A DNA stretch of 64,000 bases, from positions 124,001 through 188,000 of the forward strand of contig VZRG01000342.1 in assembly GCA_013397435.1 (NCBI GenBank), given 5' to 3'. Each line of letters starts with the position of its first letter. Positions within the stretch are counted from its first letter, which is position 1. Positions 36,701 to 48,455 of this stretch are shown one piece after another. The translations under genes and the position numbers were made by a program. Source of the DNA: Erythrocercus mccallii. Taxonomy: Eukaryota > Chordata > Aves > Passeriformes > Dicruridae. The notes beneath the pieces were generated by a model. That model was not told the DNA's origin and made no database searches. It saw only the letters and a list, made by a program, of their open reading frames with translations.

Positions 36701-37714
36701 TTATCAGAAAAAATATGTGGCCAACGCCATTCCAAACTCCTGGCTAGCCTGTATTTTAGGCTTATTGTAGTTTACTGTTGAGCCACTGAGGGCTCTCACA
36801 AAGAGTAGACTAACTGGAACTACAGCACTCAGAAGTTACAGATGCTTTCCAAAGCCTCAATAAACTTTATACAGCAACTGCTTTTCTGCTATTCTGGACA
36901 ATGGGGGCAGGGGCTAGAGGCTTGCACGGGATCAAAATGCCATCATTTTCACAACAGTAAATTTCACTGGTTCCAAGCTTGGTGCAGTTCCCTTTTTATT
37001 GCAAATACATCAAACTGTCTCTGATATATCCAGCATGTCAAGGCTGAAAAAGGTTCACACATCAGATGCTGACTTGCAGGGGGTTTAGAGGCAGGGGCGA
37101 AGTTGACATAAGATATAAACAGCCTTTCACATGCATTTAAAACATTCCATTTTTATCATCATTTTGGTTTTTTAAATTTTTTTTTTGTTTTTCTAACAGA
37201 CAATGAAGGACAGGATATGTATCAAGAAAGGTGGCTGTATGCTTCCTTTCACACAAGAGCCACTGATTTCAGAAGACCTGAACAGCTCTCCCTAGTATCT
37301 TTTCCTTTCATTTCTAATAAGCAGACTCTGTTGCCAGTTAGATAAACCTGTAATGACTAAATGACTAAATTTTTACTACTGCTACTAGTATTTTTAAATC
37401 AGAATTTGATTTTTGCTCTGAATATTTTTTTCTGAGACAAAATTGTAGACTCAGGTATGATAGCAACTTTGACATGCTTTTGTGAAGTCCAACTTCCTCT
37501 GTGCATGGCATGTAGAAGAATGTTCTGTAATTTCAATCATTGTATATAAAAATATGACATCTTTACCCACTTAATGTAGAGAACTTCAATTCACTCCTCA
37601 TTTTTCTTCATTTATCAACCTGATTGTAAGTTTGGTTCAGAAAGAAATATCTAAAAAAATGGTAAAATTATAAAATATAATGACTTGATTCTATGAACCT
37701 CTCTTTATCCATTA
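33772..37714. other. Unique gene-free DNA
   Basis: No gene or mobile element is recognised. T runs occur at about 34218-34226, 35045-35054 and 37180-37190. About 35510-35640 and 36230-36400 have balanced composition with TAAT/GATTA words and may be weakly constrained. A 121-codon minus frame at 34595-34960 resembles nothing known to me. Confidence 0.55.
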
Positions 37715-38575
37715 ATTTGGGGAGCCTTTCCCAGTGCCCAACCACCTTCTGGGTGAGGAACCTTTTTCTAATACCCAACCTGAACCTCCTGACACAGCTT
37801 CAAGCCATTCTCTTGGGTCCTGTCACTGGGCACCACAGAGAAGGGAGCAGTGCCTGCCCCTCCTCTTCCTCTCACAAGGATGTTGTAACTGCAATGAGGT
37901 CTGTCCTCAGTCTCCTCCAGGCTGAACAGCCCAAGTGACCTCAGCAGCTCCTCACATGGCTTCCCCTCAAGGCCCTCCAACACTCTCATGGCCCTCCTTT
38001 GGATGCTTTCTAACAGTTTAATAATTTTTTTTTTACATTTTGGCACCCAAACCTGCCCCCAGCACTCGAGATGAGGCTGTCCCATTACAGAGCAAAGCAG
38101 ACAATCTCCTCCCTTGCCCAGCTGGCCATGCTGTGCCTGATGCCTCCCAGGACACGGGTGGCCCTCCTGGCTGCCAGAGCACTGCTGACTCACATTCACC
38201 TTGACATTGACCAGGACCCCAGGTCCCTTTCCACAGCTCTCCAACATCTCCTTCCCCAGTCTGCATGTACAGCCAGTGTTGTCCCATCCCAGGTGCAGAA
38301 TCCAGTACTTTGTTGAACTGCAAATGGCTGGTGACTACCCATCCCTCTAATTTGTAGAGGTGTCTCTTCAGGGTGTTCCTGCCTTTGTAAGAGAGCAACA
38401 GCTCCTCCCAGTTTTGCATCATCTGTGAAATTTCTTAGTATCCCTTCCAGTCCTGGATCCAAATAATTTATGAAGATGTTGAAGAGCACAAGGCTGAGGA
38501 TGGAGCCCTGTGCAATCCCATTGGTGACAGGTTGCCAGCCTGATGCCACCCCATTCACTATAACCCTTTTAAGAC
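37715..38575 (-). mobile_element. CR1 LINE fragment with reverse-transcriptase remnant
   Basis: Minus-strand CR1. From right to left it encodes part of the RT domain: G-I-A-Q-G-S-I-L-S-L-V-L-F-N-I-F-I-N-Y-L-D (about 38455-38520) then F-T-D-D-A-K-L-G-G-A-V (about 38385-38425), which keeps the two catalytic aspartates of the usual F-A-D-D box. After a frameshift come the C-terminal segments L-E-C-W-G-Q-V-W-V-P, then I-Q-R-R-A-M-R-V-L-E-G-L-E-G-K-P and L-G-L-F-S-L-E-E-T-E (about 37915-38060), followed by the G-T-A-P-F-S-V-V-P-S-D-R-T-Q segment near 37815. A T run at about 38024-38035 marks local decay. The 3' UTR is missing at the left edge. The copy is 5'-truncated and inactive. Confidence 0.96.
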
Positions 38576-39637
38576 CTTCAAGGAAAAATATGACTGTTAC
38601 ACTTTCAGATATGAATATACATTTTTTTTCACACTGCCTCTCTTTTATCTTGTAAATAGGAAGGTGTATCTTCAAAATGAAGATTTATGGTATGGGCAAA
38701 ACAGTGAACAAAATATAGTAATTTTCATGGAAAGACTGTCTATAAAAAGACTGTCTACAAAAGGTATGATCACAACCTCTTTTTCTCCCCCTCCTCTCTC
38801 TTTATTAATCTATTAATTAACTGTATTCTTCTCCAGAAGGCAATGTCCCTAAAGAGGAGGAGATATTTATGAGAGGTCCAGCTGACAACAATAGCAGGTG
38901 AATCAGTTAATCATATGTTCTGGGTTAAGCAGCATTACTGTTATATAGATGTGAGATCTCTGTTCTGGGGCACATATGCTGAAGAGAAGGAAAAGACAGC
39001 ACCCCAGAGAAGAATGAAAGGTACCATTATTATAACTTGTATGACAGCATGATCTCGTTGATTATTCTCAGTATCTTATTTCAGTTTCTGTTTTAATTTC
39101 ATTTACTAAAAATGGCAGTATATTTTCTGGTTTGACTGTCACTTACAGGATTTAGTGATAGATGTAGAGTAATTCATAATTACTTCTGACTTCTTGCTAT
39201 CTATAAATCTGAAGTTCATGAAATCAAATTTTTAGTGTCTTTTCCTTCTCCTCTACTGTCGCTTCTCACAGGTTACCATCCAGCTGCTTTAGAGCTTGGG
39301 AGGTCAGATTTCCTATTTTACCTAGGCTGTCTCCCGTTGTTTAATCTGAATGCAATATAGTAGTGAAGACATTTCTAAGTAGAACAGGGTGGGTAAGGGA
39401 GGAAAGCAAACATACAAATTTGGCTTAATATGCAGGACAAATTCCAGGACTTTACAACTAAAAGGAGTCATAAGATGATCCTGTATGTCTTGATATCTCA
39501 GGGCAGTAAATTTCACTCTATTGTCCGTATATTAACCTTAGAACTTCCTCTTGTCTAAACTCAACATTCTAAAATGACAACAAGAAGTAGGGCAATCCCA
39601 TCTCCACTGGTATTCACCTTCAGTGGCAAACATCCTG
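38576..39637. other. Unique gene-free DNA
   Basis: No gene is recognised. A short direct duplication (AAAGACTGTCTATA, AAAGACTGTCTACA) lies at about 38731-38760. Nothing else is distinctive. Confidence 0.55.
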
Positions 39638-39735
39638 TAGAATCATAGTATCATTAAGGTTGGAAAAGACCTCTAAGATCAAGTCCAGACATTAATGCAG
39701 CACTACTAAGTCTCTAGCCATTTCACCACCTTTCT
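39638..39735 (-). mobile_element. CR1 LINE 3' tail
   Basis: The plus strand reads TAGAATCATAGTATCATTAA then GGTTGGAAAAGACCTCTAAGATC and CAAGTCCAGACATTAATGC. This is the complement of the CR1 terminal repeats and 3' UTR. Only about 100 bases remain, a strongly 5'-truncated insertion. Confidence 0.93.
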
Positions 39736-40469
39736 TGCCTCCTTTGGATATGCTAATCTTCACTAGTATTATGTTTTATTTCATATTCATATTTACTAGC
39801 CTCATCTTCCAGCCACTGGATGATGCTACATCCTTTTCTGCCAGATTACCGAGCCTCTTAATGCCTCCCATTCCTAAATACAGTAATACAAAAAAATCTA
39901 GAAGTAAGCCCTTAACAAGGACCTATCAGTTAACTAATCAAGTTCCATTCTACTATCTTTACAGAGCTAACTTCATGCTTGGTTTAAGTTAGAATTCCAC
40001 AAAATATCTAAAATTAAACTTGGACAACAGAAAACCTGCCTAGTTTCAGGTCATACCATAAACTCCTAACTCAGACCAGGTCACAGTTTCTCATGTAAGC
40101 CCAACATCATGTAAAGTAATTTTTCTCATTTGTAAAAAGACACCCAAACTAGGGTGCCACGTGCTTTCAGAGTTGTCATCAAGTTACACTGCACAAGTAT
40201 ATATTTTGCACTTGCATCATTGTCAAAATAAAAGGACAGGACAGTCTGTGTATTAACTTTGTGGTTTTTCTTCTACCTTTTAATTTTTTAATTTTTTTTT
40301 AATTTTGGAAATGATACACAAGGAATGCTCTGAGTCAGAGATTTGAATATATTCTTATATGTCTCACAGATAATAGATTTGGCCTAATTATCACTGTATT
40401 AAGTGCAGTAATATGTGTTTGACAGATGCGTATTTTCAGAGAATAAATTAGCATTTATCTGGAGGAATC

Positions 40470-40513
40470 AAAAGATGGAAAATCCAGGTTTTCCACTGCT
40501 AGTTCCATCTTTT
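40470..40513. repeat. 11-base inverted repeat in a TAAT-rich patch
   Basis: AAAAGATGGAA (40470-40480) and TTCCATCTTTT (40503-40513) are perfect complements separated by 22 bases, within sequence rich in ATTA/TAAT words. It could be chance or a paired factor site. Confidence 0.8.
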
Positions 40514-41713
40514 AATCATGTGACTCTTATTAATGCAAGCCATATTTTTTGTTCAAATTAGGTTTTTCAATTAGCTTCCATCCATTAGCTTTTTTGTCAT
40601 GAATTTCCTCATTAGGTTAAAGAACTGGATTTTTTGTCTTTTTTCTCCTTCATCTTATATGCTGAAACCAAATCACCTCTCAACTTCTCTTTTGCTGAAA
40701 TAAGTGGACTCAATTCTTAAGTTTCTCGGTGTAAGATATATTATTTTAATTTCAACAAACCTTTTATTTTTCAAGTTAACCTCAGAGTAACTTGTCTTTG
40801 GTGATTTTTCACTAGTATTACACTAATACTTTACCACAGCATTTTTCTCAAAAATATTTTCTTAAGGTAATCATCACAGTGCATATAATTTCATCTACTC
40901 CTTTGCAACTACAATATACACACGAAACTATAGCAAGGGAAATGATATAAATATATAAGACATTTTGAAAATTATATGAATGTAGAAAAAGACTAGATGG
41001 TTTTAAAAATCATCCAAAAAAGTTGAATATTTATAATTAATTTGCCTCAGTTTGCTCAGTTGAAGCAGTCTTCCAGCAGGAAGTGGCTGTCTTCTCACTG
41101 GTCACAGAAGGAGGTGAATAGAGGGTAAATACGAATTGTTGGGATAGCGCATTCTCACTTCATGTACAGAAATCTCTCTTCTATGTGGGTGGAATACAAC
41201 AGCTCCTATCTTTACTGAAAAATCAATTTCAGTACAACGGCCACTGATTTAGGACTCTGCTTGTGTACACGATGAGTAACAGAGCTACAGAATGACAGAG
41301 CCATGAGGAACTTACTAGAGAAAATTCTACCTTTAGTTAGACACCAGAGGAAGGAAAACATATTTGAGCCTTTGAAAAGGACTTTAACTGTGAGAACTTG
41401 ACAAGAGCTCAGATGTGGCATGAGGTAAAGACCCATTTCTTCATAGTGACCCTATATTTGGTCACCCAATCAGTCATATGTTTTCCAAAGCTACTTCTGT
41501 GTAGTAGAAGCATCAGTAATGTTTCAAATTCAATTTGGTCTGAAAATCATTTAGGAAGAACGCAAATGCAGTCAAAGTCAACAGAAGTATAACTAGAGTA
41601 TTTTCCCCTATGATACATTTCTGTCCTCCAGCAACCACAGTGCCATCAGCTATGCAAGAATGACCACACAGTGCAGTGCAGGGATGTATTTGGTCTTCAG
41701 TCACAAGCTTCTA

Positions 41714-41845
41714 AGAAAAAAACAAGCAAACAAACAAAACAAAACCCCCAATCAAACAAAAAAGCAACAACAACAACAACAAAACCCCACAACACAAAAA
41801 CAAAACAAAAGAAAACCACAAAAAACCGAAACCCAACCAAAAACC
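41714..41845. repeat. A/C-only low-complexity tract (AAAC/AAC-rich)
   Basis: About 130 bases consist almost only of A and C on the plus strand, with AAACAAAC, (CAA)5 and CCCC/AAAA words. Only a few G or T bases occur. Strong strand asymmetry of this kind arises by slippage, often from an old poly-A or (CA)n seed. Any protein read from it is an artefact. Confidence 0.93.
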
Positions 41846-44413
41846 TGAGCAGGTTGAACACACAGAAAACAAGAGAACAAAGGTTTTCATAGCATTAAGT
41901 ATCCTTAGTTATCACTAATTTACCTGGAAAGCACTATTCGATATAACCTCAAAAATCAGCCATCAATAAAATAAATACTGGAAAGTCATTGGCGGACCCT
42001 CAGTCCTTCATCCCAGTTTCCTGCCAGTCTCCTACTGCATTTACCTAATTTAAGTCAATTAAATTACCCTGGATTTCTACAGGTTCTCAAAGGATCAGTA
42101 AGACCAGTTTCCATGTAAGGTCACAAGACAGTGAATAACAGAGAGAGTTTCAGAACATTAACCATTGCCAGGGGATAAAATGTTGGCTTGACACATGAAT
42201 AACTGTATACTACCTGTTGTAATGTCATATATATTTATCCACATATCACTGTTAGTAGATTAAATATGTTCATTCTATTAAAATAAAAATTAGTAAGAAA
42301 ATATAAAATTAGGTGGTTTGTCAGTTCTAGTTCTCTGGTTCTCTCTTTCTTAACATGGTCAGGCCACTTTGATTTATATCTTTATATGATAGTTTGACAA
42401 AAGAGAAAATCAGGTAGTATCTCAGGACTATATAGGAGTACCCTTTAAGAAACTAAAAAAAACACTGCATATCCCATATCACTAACTTTCCCCACCCACC
42501 TCAGACAAAAAAAAATAAATCTGAAGGTCCTTCCGGAGATTTTGGTCAGATATATTTAGAAAAGATCAGTGTTCCTCTTTTAAAAATATATTTAAAGCAT
42601 ACATTGAAATTACACTGAATATGCTTTTTTACTGTCAGCTATTACAAACCTTTTATAAGGAACTAAATAACACAAACACCAGACAGAACTTAACTCCCAA
42701 ACAGTGATCTGTGGGCTGATTCTTAATAACAATATGAGTCTTGCCAGAACAGATGAGAGTGTCAGTTTTCCCTAGCATTTCTTCCAGCAAGGCAAAGTGT
42801 CCGTTCTGCAGGATAGGATGAAAATCTTTTGGGGTACTTGACTACTTGTTGACTACTTCCAATGGCATGCCTTTATTTCTCATTCTCAGGGGAAATCTTT
42901 GATCCCCTGTGATGGAGGAATGACCGTGCTGAATTTGACTATCTCTTGTTTTGATTATATAGTCGCTTATGCTGGCAGTCCAAACAAGCTGCAGTCTTCT
43001 CCAGCCTTTTCCAATAAATTGAGACCTGCACTGACACCAAGCACCATGATGTCTAAACACCATGTAAATAAATGATTCTTTTCATTCGCTTTAAATATTA
43101 AAACCTGTGATGCAAGAGTAAAAAATAAGAGCTGGATGAGCTGCATCACAGAAGAAATTAATGGCAAGAAGTGTCAGCAGGAATCCAAAGCAATGAGTCC
43201 TGTGATTCCTCAGACAACATTTCCTTCCTATTAAACTGCTGTGCTCTTTTACCTCTCCTAGTTCTAGAGCAGACCATGAACAGAAATATTACTGTCCTGA
43301 CAAGACTTTGTGCTTGTAGAAAAGAGACTGGGAATGAACAGAGAAACAGGGCACAGTTTGTCTGAGTCTCAGACCCTCTCAAACCTCATTCACCATTTCT
43401 AAGGAAATGACACTGAACCATTCCTGCTGTGCTGTTCCCACCAGAAAACATATAATAAATAACATTTGATTACCCAAAAGATATTTGGGGTCTAATAGTC
43501 GTGTAGCAGAGAATGTCCATCTATCACACCGTGGTTAAGACTGTAAAGTTACTCGGCATTATCACCTGTCATCCATTTAACAGGATGCTGTCCACACAAA
43601 ATCTAAAACTGAAAAAAGCCCCACCTCATCACCCCTGAAAATGTTTGGTGCAACACATTCAGTTTGTTACATAAAATTATTAACATACCTGATGTAGGTA
43701 TTTGAGGCATATGTTTCTGCTTTGCTACTTCTTTTGGACTCCAAATGGATAAATACTCATTTAAGAACTTGCCCTGGTGAAGTGCTGAGCTAGATTGAAA
43801 AATTTTATTTAATTAACCTGGAACAGATAGCTTTACTATTGGGTTTTGGTTTGTTTCACCATCAACTTTCCACGAGCAACACATTTAAATAAATTAATAA
43901 TAAATAAATCACTATGTCTGGGGTTTTTTTTAATATTTTTATCAAATTTGTGAGGTTTTTTTTCAAGCTAATAATTTAGAGAAATATTTATGGAATTGTT
44001 TTTGTTTACTCCTGCTCATGTGGAATCCTTTTGAAAAATCACATTAAACCTGGGACTACAGGAGAATCACAGGATTCCTTTAACACACAAAATTGGTCTA
44101 ATAAAATTCAGTGTAACTCCTGGTTACAGTAAATGTCTTCAAGGATACCTTGTTTTAAGAGTTAACATCAGCTATTTATCCCTTTAATAAATGTACTGAC
44201 CTTTTCCCAATTTCTAAGAAGAAGCAGGCCTGAAGTTTCAAAGTTATTTTAAGAATAAACAGTTTGGTAACCTCTGCAACAGTGGATCTTCACTTTGAAA
44301 TGTCACAGCAATGGCTAGGTGCAGGCAGAGAAAACCCAGGAAAAGAGAATTGTTCTGTGAGTTTTACTGCCATCTGAAGCCTTTGCATGGATGACCTGAA
44401 GCATAAACTGAGA

Positions 44414-44453
44414 TTCTTTTTTCTCTCTCATTCTTTCTTTCTTCCTTTCTTTC
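44414..44453. repeat. Pyrimidine tract, (TTTC)n-like
   Basis: This is an imperfect TTTC/TCTT run of about 40 bases with one A interruption. Confidence 0.85.
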
Positions 44454-44869
44454 TATTTAAATACAATTCTAGAAAACAGGACTTCTGGGCCCCAGTGAAT
44501 CTCAATTCAGTTCATGAAGGGAAAAAGTTATCAATTAGTTACATTTATTTAATTTTATTTCTGCAGAGAATCTGGCGAGTTCTATGCAAGTAGAAAAATA
44601 TAGAGGGGACAGTGTTCAGTTTCAAAGAGAATGGAGGTTGGGAGGGTGAAACACAGTTTACTGTATGGAACCTTTTTTTTTTTAATTTGCCTTGATGGAA
44701 GTTGACAGCTCAGCCTGTATTTCAGCTCTGTCCACAGGCAGTGAAATGTGTGAGAAACCAATACTCTGAAAATTCTCATATGCATATGAAAAATCATGGT
44801 ATGAAAAGAGGCCAAGGGATTAGGACAAGATAAATTTATACTAAGCTTTACACATTCCATTGACAAATT

Positions 44870-45190
44870 TGCTGTTTTTGCGTTGTTGCCTCCGACCTCC
44901 TGGTTACCGAGGGGATGACATTAAACTGGGAGAAAATGGCTTATTATGTGTGATAAATTCAAACAAAGATGACGCACTTTACCCACCAAGTATATCTAAG
45001 AAATTGTGAGGAAATGTCAAGCATTTCAAAAGAAAGCTGCCGTAAATTCTGATGCCGGAGACTTTAACGAATTTCTGCCAGAGTAGAAAGGTCTCTTTGT
45101 TTGGACTCAGCTGACACTCAGCGTGTGGAATATTATGAGCTCGGGGGTCACATAAAAGCTACAGGAGAAAGAAAGAAAACCGTGGATGTG
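44870..45190. promoter_or_regulatory. Candidate conserved non-coding element with retained CpGs
   Basis: At least nine CpGs are spread over about 270 bases (TGCGTT, TCCGAC, ACCGAG, GACGCA, GCCGTA, GCCGGA, AACGAA, AGCGTG, CTCGGG), while the flanks have almost none and no island-like GC content. Motif words include SOX/TCF-like AACAAAGATGA (44962-44972), FOX-like TTTGTTTGG (45097-45105) and E-box CAGCTG (45108-45113). There is no repeat similarity, no simple runs and no long open frame. Retained CpGs in AT-rich, non-island DNA usually mean purifying selection. This is the clearest single candidate for a vertebrate conserved enhancer in the window. Confidence 0.45.
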
Positions 45191-46091
45191 ACAAAACTCA
45201 GGCACTAGAGGGCTAAGAATTGGCATGGAGAATTTTCACTGACTCAGTGCAGACAGTACATGGGAATCAGCACTCACACACCAAAAGAAAGGCTAAAACC
45301 ACAAATATCCCTACCCTTCTGTTCACTCTCTCTCATTCCCACTGTCCCCATTCACTGTGTTCACATAGCCTTTGGGCACAACTTGATTTGTGCCAACATT
45401 ATTTTCTCCTTGTGTTATGGTAAAGTTTGAGAAGAGAGGAAAGTTTTGGGGAAAAGGGCGGGGGGATCCAGAGCCCAGAAAACCTCCTGTCCTGCTGATG
45501 TTACATAATTGATGAACAAATGATCACACGTTGCGTCCCTGATTCAGGTCAGGAGGTGGCAGGAGGAGGAAGTGCTGTCAAATGTTTGAAAGAAAAAGGA
45601 GGTAGAGGAGTAGCAATGAGACCCCCTGCCACTGTGGCAAATTAGCTATTTCACAGCCATGTTTACACTATATAGTGCTTTTCACATGCTGACCTCTTGG
45701 GTACAGGCAAGATGAAAAGGGCAAAAATGACAAAAAATGATAAGCTAATGCAGTGAAGAAGAGCAAGGGAAACAGATTTGGAGCTCCCTTGCTCCCTTCC
45801 TGTTTCTGTATGTACAGCACCACTGGGTGTCATGGAAGAGAGCTGGTGGCAGCCTCCTCACACAGAAAAACACCTCAGCAATGGCCCTTGCATGTGGCTT
45901 TGGAGGAGGTTTTGGTAACATTACCTTCAAGCAGGGGACCAGCATGGCAAGACACACTTAATTTGAAATGTTTACAGACTGCGTAGCTAAAAAAATCAAT
46001 AAGCAACTGACAATTCATTACGGAGAGAGGTTGTTTTAAATTTACAACTTTTTTTAAAATCTCAAATATCCTCCTTGTTATTTATTTATTT

Positions 46092-46147
46092 CAAGAAAAC
46101 AAAGAAAAAATCCAAAAAGAAAGAAAAGGAAAAAAAAAGAGAGAGAA
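46092..46147. repeat. A/G-rich low-complexity tract
   Basis: This is an imperfect AAAG/AAAAG purine run ending in GAGAGAGAAG. Confidence 0.85.
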
Positions 46148-48149
46148 GCAACAACAGCACCACACTTCTGTCCCCTGGATATGCCTCAGTTAGTTCCAAA
46201 AGTGTGCCTGCAAGAAGAAGACACCTCTGTTTGGAGGTGACTTAATTTTTTCCAGCCTCTCTGATAATGATTACACCCCAGAAAAGGTGGTGTACATACT
46301 GTGTAGAACAGCACACTACAACTCTTCCCAGGATTTAGCCTTTTCAACTAAATAAATAATAAACAGAATAATACAAATTGCAGCTGAGGCATTGTCATCT
46401 GCAAGATCTTTTGAGAGGGTGTCTCTGTTCCAACCCATGGATCCCTCTGCATGGAGAGCTGCATCTGCTCATTCCCTATCCACAATGTGTCAATAGCAAT
46501 TAGGCAATAGCTTAACCTGGACATCTACCACCTGTCAAAAGGGTGGATCAATGGGATAGACTATAGCCCTGTGCTACCTACGCATCTTATCCAGCTCTGA
46601 ATCCTATAGTACAAAGTCTCTCTAGTCCTAAAATGGGCATGTGAAAAAGGATGAAAAATGATGGGCCTGGATCATCCCATCTCCTGCAAAACCAGGGCAG
46701 TCAGAGATGCCCTCTCCAGCTGACAAGCACTGATGACAATGGGAGCATTAGCCCAAGACTGCAGTGTTTTGATAATTCCACCTGTAAGGAATGACTGGAA
46801 AGTTGCCAGAAGTTGTGAAAATGTGTTCATATTTTTATTTTTCTTCTTTATCACCTAGCATTTTGATTCATAAATTTGCTTTATTAAAAACATTAAAAAA
46901 GTCATGAACAGCTGTCTTAATATTTAATTTGACATGAGGTTCAAATATAACCCTTCCCCCACTTCAGGAAAATGCATTGGCTCTGCGCATTACACATTTT
47001 ATGTGTGATGGTTTAGCAAAACACAATTTCAATGTTGGGATAAAAATCTAAGTATCTCTACTTGAACTGACCAGTCTTCAAGCTTTATTTGACAGGAACA
47101 GAGTCCTGTTCATTTACTAGTTTATTACATTGGCAAACAAATCTCTTCATCCCCTGCTAAAGAAGACTTTATATAAAAGATCACATTCTGTTTGCCAACC
47201 TCTCTTTAGGCACTTAAATATTATTTTTAATTCTCCTGTTCAATCCTTCTTCAACAACTGCAAGAGCTGAAACATCTGTCATTTCTCAATTCAGCAATCC
47301 CTAAAGAGCCTTGTCCTGAAATAAAGAAACACAAGAGCTGATTTTTATCAGTGTGTTTGGCAAGACGTGACCACGATGTTTTCCACAAGTCAGAAAACTT
47401 GACATTCCTTCAGCAAATCTCTGTTAAGCCACAAATTGCACCATTCTATGGAGAAGGTATCATAGAGAACATTTCCCTACCTATCTTTACATAGACACAC
47501 ATATGCTTATAGAAAGGAATCACTGACAATTTACCTGTCCAAGGCCTGTAGCTTGGTTTTCCTAAAATAAGCATTTATTTATTTGATTTTTGGTGATTAA
47601 TGATTTTTAAAGTAATTTCAGAGTTCAAAAATCAAAGTTTTGTTCTCCATTTAATTCCAGATTTTCAGCATTAAAAATATTGCAGCTTGAGAATATTCTA
47701 GGCTAGACGATGAGGGGGATGTAGTGCCAAGTGCGTGTATCTTGTATGTCCTAAATACATGCAAGAGCAAAAGTCAGTAGTTTATCCCTCCTGATACCAG
47801 TTGCTGTACCTTGGGATAGTGCAGACAGGAGAAAGAAAGACAACCTTTGTATGTGGTTAAGAGCAGTCAGAGACAAAACAGCAGGGAGATCATTAGAGAG
47901 GATAGAGCTGGAATTGCAGTGAGAGGAAAATAAGGACAAAATACTCCTGCAATTTGCCAGTAAGCAAGATAAGTGGCTTAAATTAATTACTTGCCCCTGG
48001 GATTGTTATTTTATATATACTGTTATAGATATATTGTTTACATTTAATTTTTTTACATTACTGTGACAGCATTGCAAAGGATCAGTGTTGCTTTCTGTTT
48101 GCACCAAAAACCAAAATCATAACTGTATTCATACTTCCCTTTTCTTTCT

Positions 48150-48455
48150 TTGTCCCACCTCTCCATTAAAAAAGCAAGTGATGAGACAGGAAAGACGTTG
48201 TTTGCCTCATCCTTGCTCTGCTCTCAGTCATGGTCTCTACCTCCTCCTTGTCAGCAAGTCAGTACAACATCCTCCCTGACAGTTCCCCTCCAGGTGGGTC
48301 TGCTGGTCTGCTCCCTCATTTACCTTTTCTTTTCCATCCTGGTGCTTGCTCAGGTCCAGCAGCTGGACAGTTTGAGGGCACAGGAGAGGCAAGCTCTCTC
48401 CTCATTTCTGCTGCCCAGACCTGTTCTCAGACACAGGAAGCAAAATAGCCTTTGA
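48150..48455 (+). other. Open frame of 101 codons with a hydrophobic segment (probably chance)
   Basis: The translated frame has a hydrophobic stretch at residues 48-68 (V-G-L-L-V-C-S-L-I-Y-L-F-F) followed by a polar segment with R-A-Q-E-R-Q and R-H-R-K. It sits in a GC-richer, pyrimidine-rich patch with a CCAG/GTGGGT donor-like site near 48294. Two other plus frames are open over the same bases, which argues for composition rather than coding. I recognise no family. A single exon, an old retroviral piece or chance are all possible; chance is most likely. Confidence 0.15.

Larger units (their letters stand above)
39736..44869. other. Unique gene-free DNA with low-complexity tracts
   Basis: No exon or RNA gene is recognised. 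An inverted repeat (40470-40513) and two low-complexity tracts are listed separately. About 43490-43600 keeps several CpGs (AGTCGTG, CACCGTGG, CTCGGC) and might be constrained. The long frame across 41660-41892 only translates the A/C-rich tract. Confidence 0.55.

Noticed and set aside
41660..41892. Lysine-, glutamine- and threonine-rich frames
   Set aside because: They are a translation of the A/C-only low-complexity tract.
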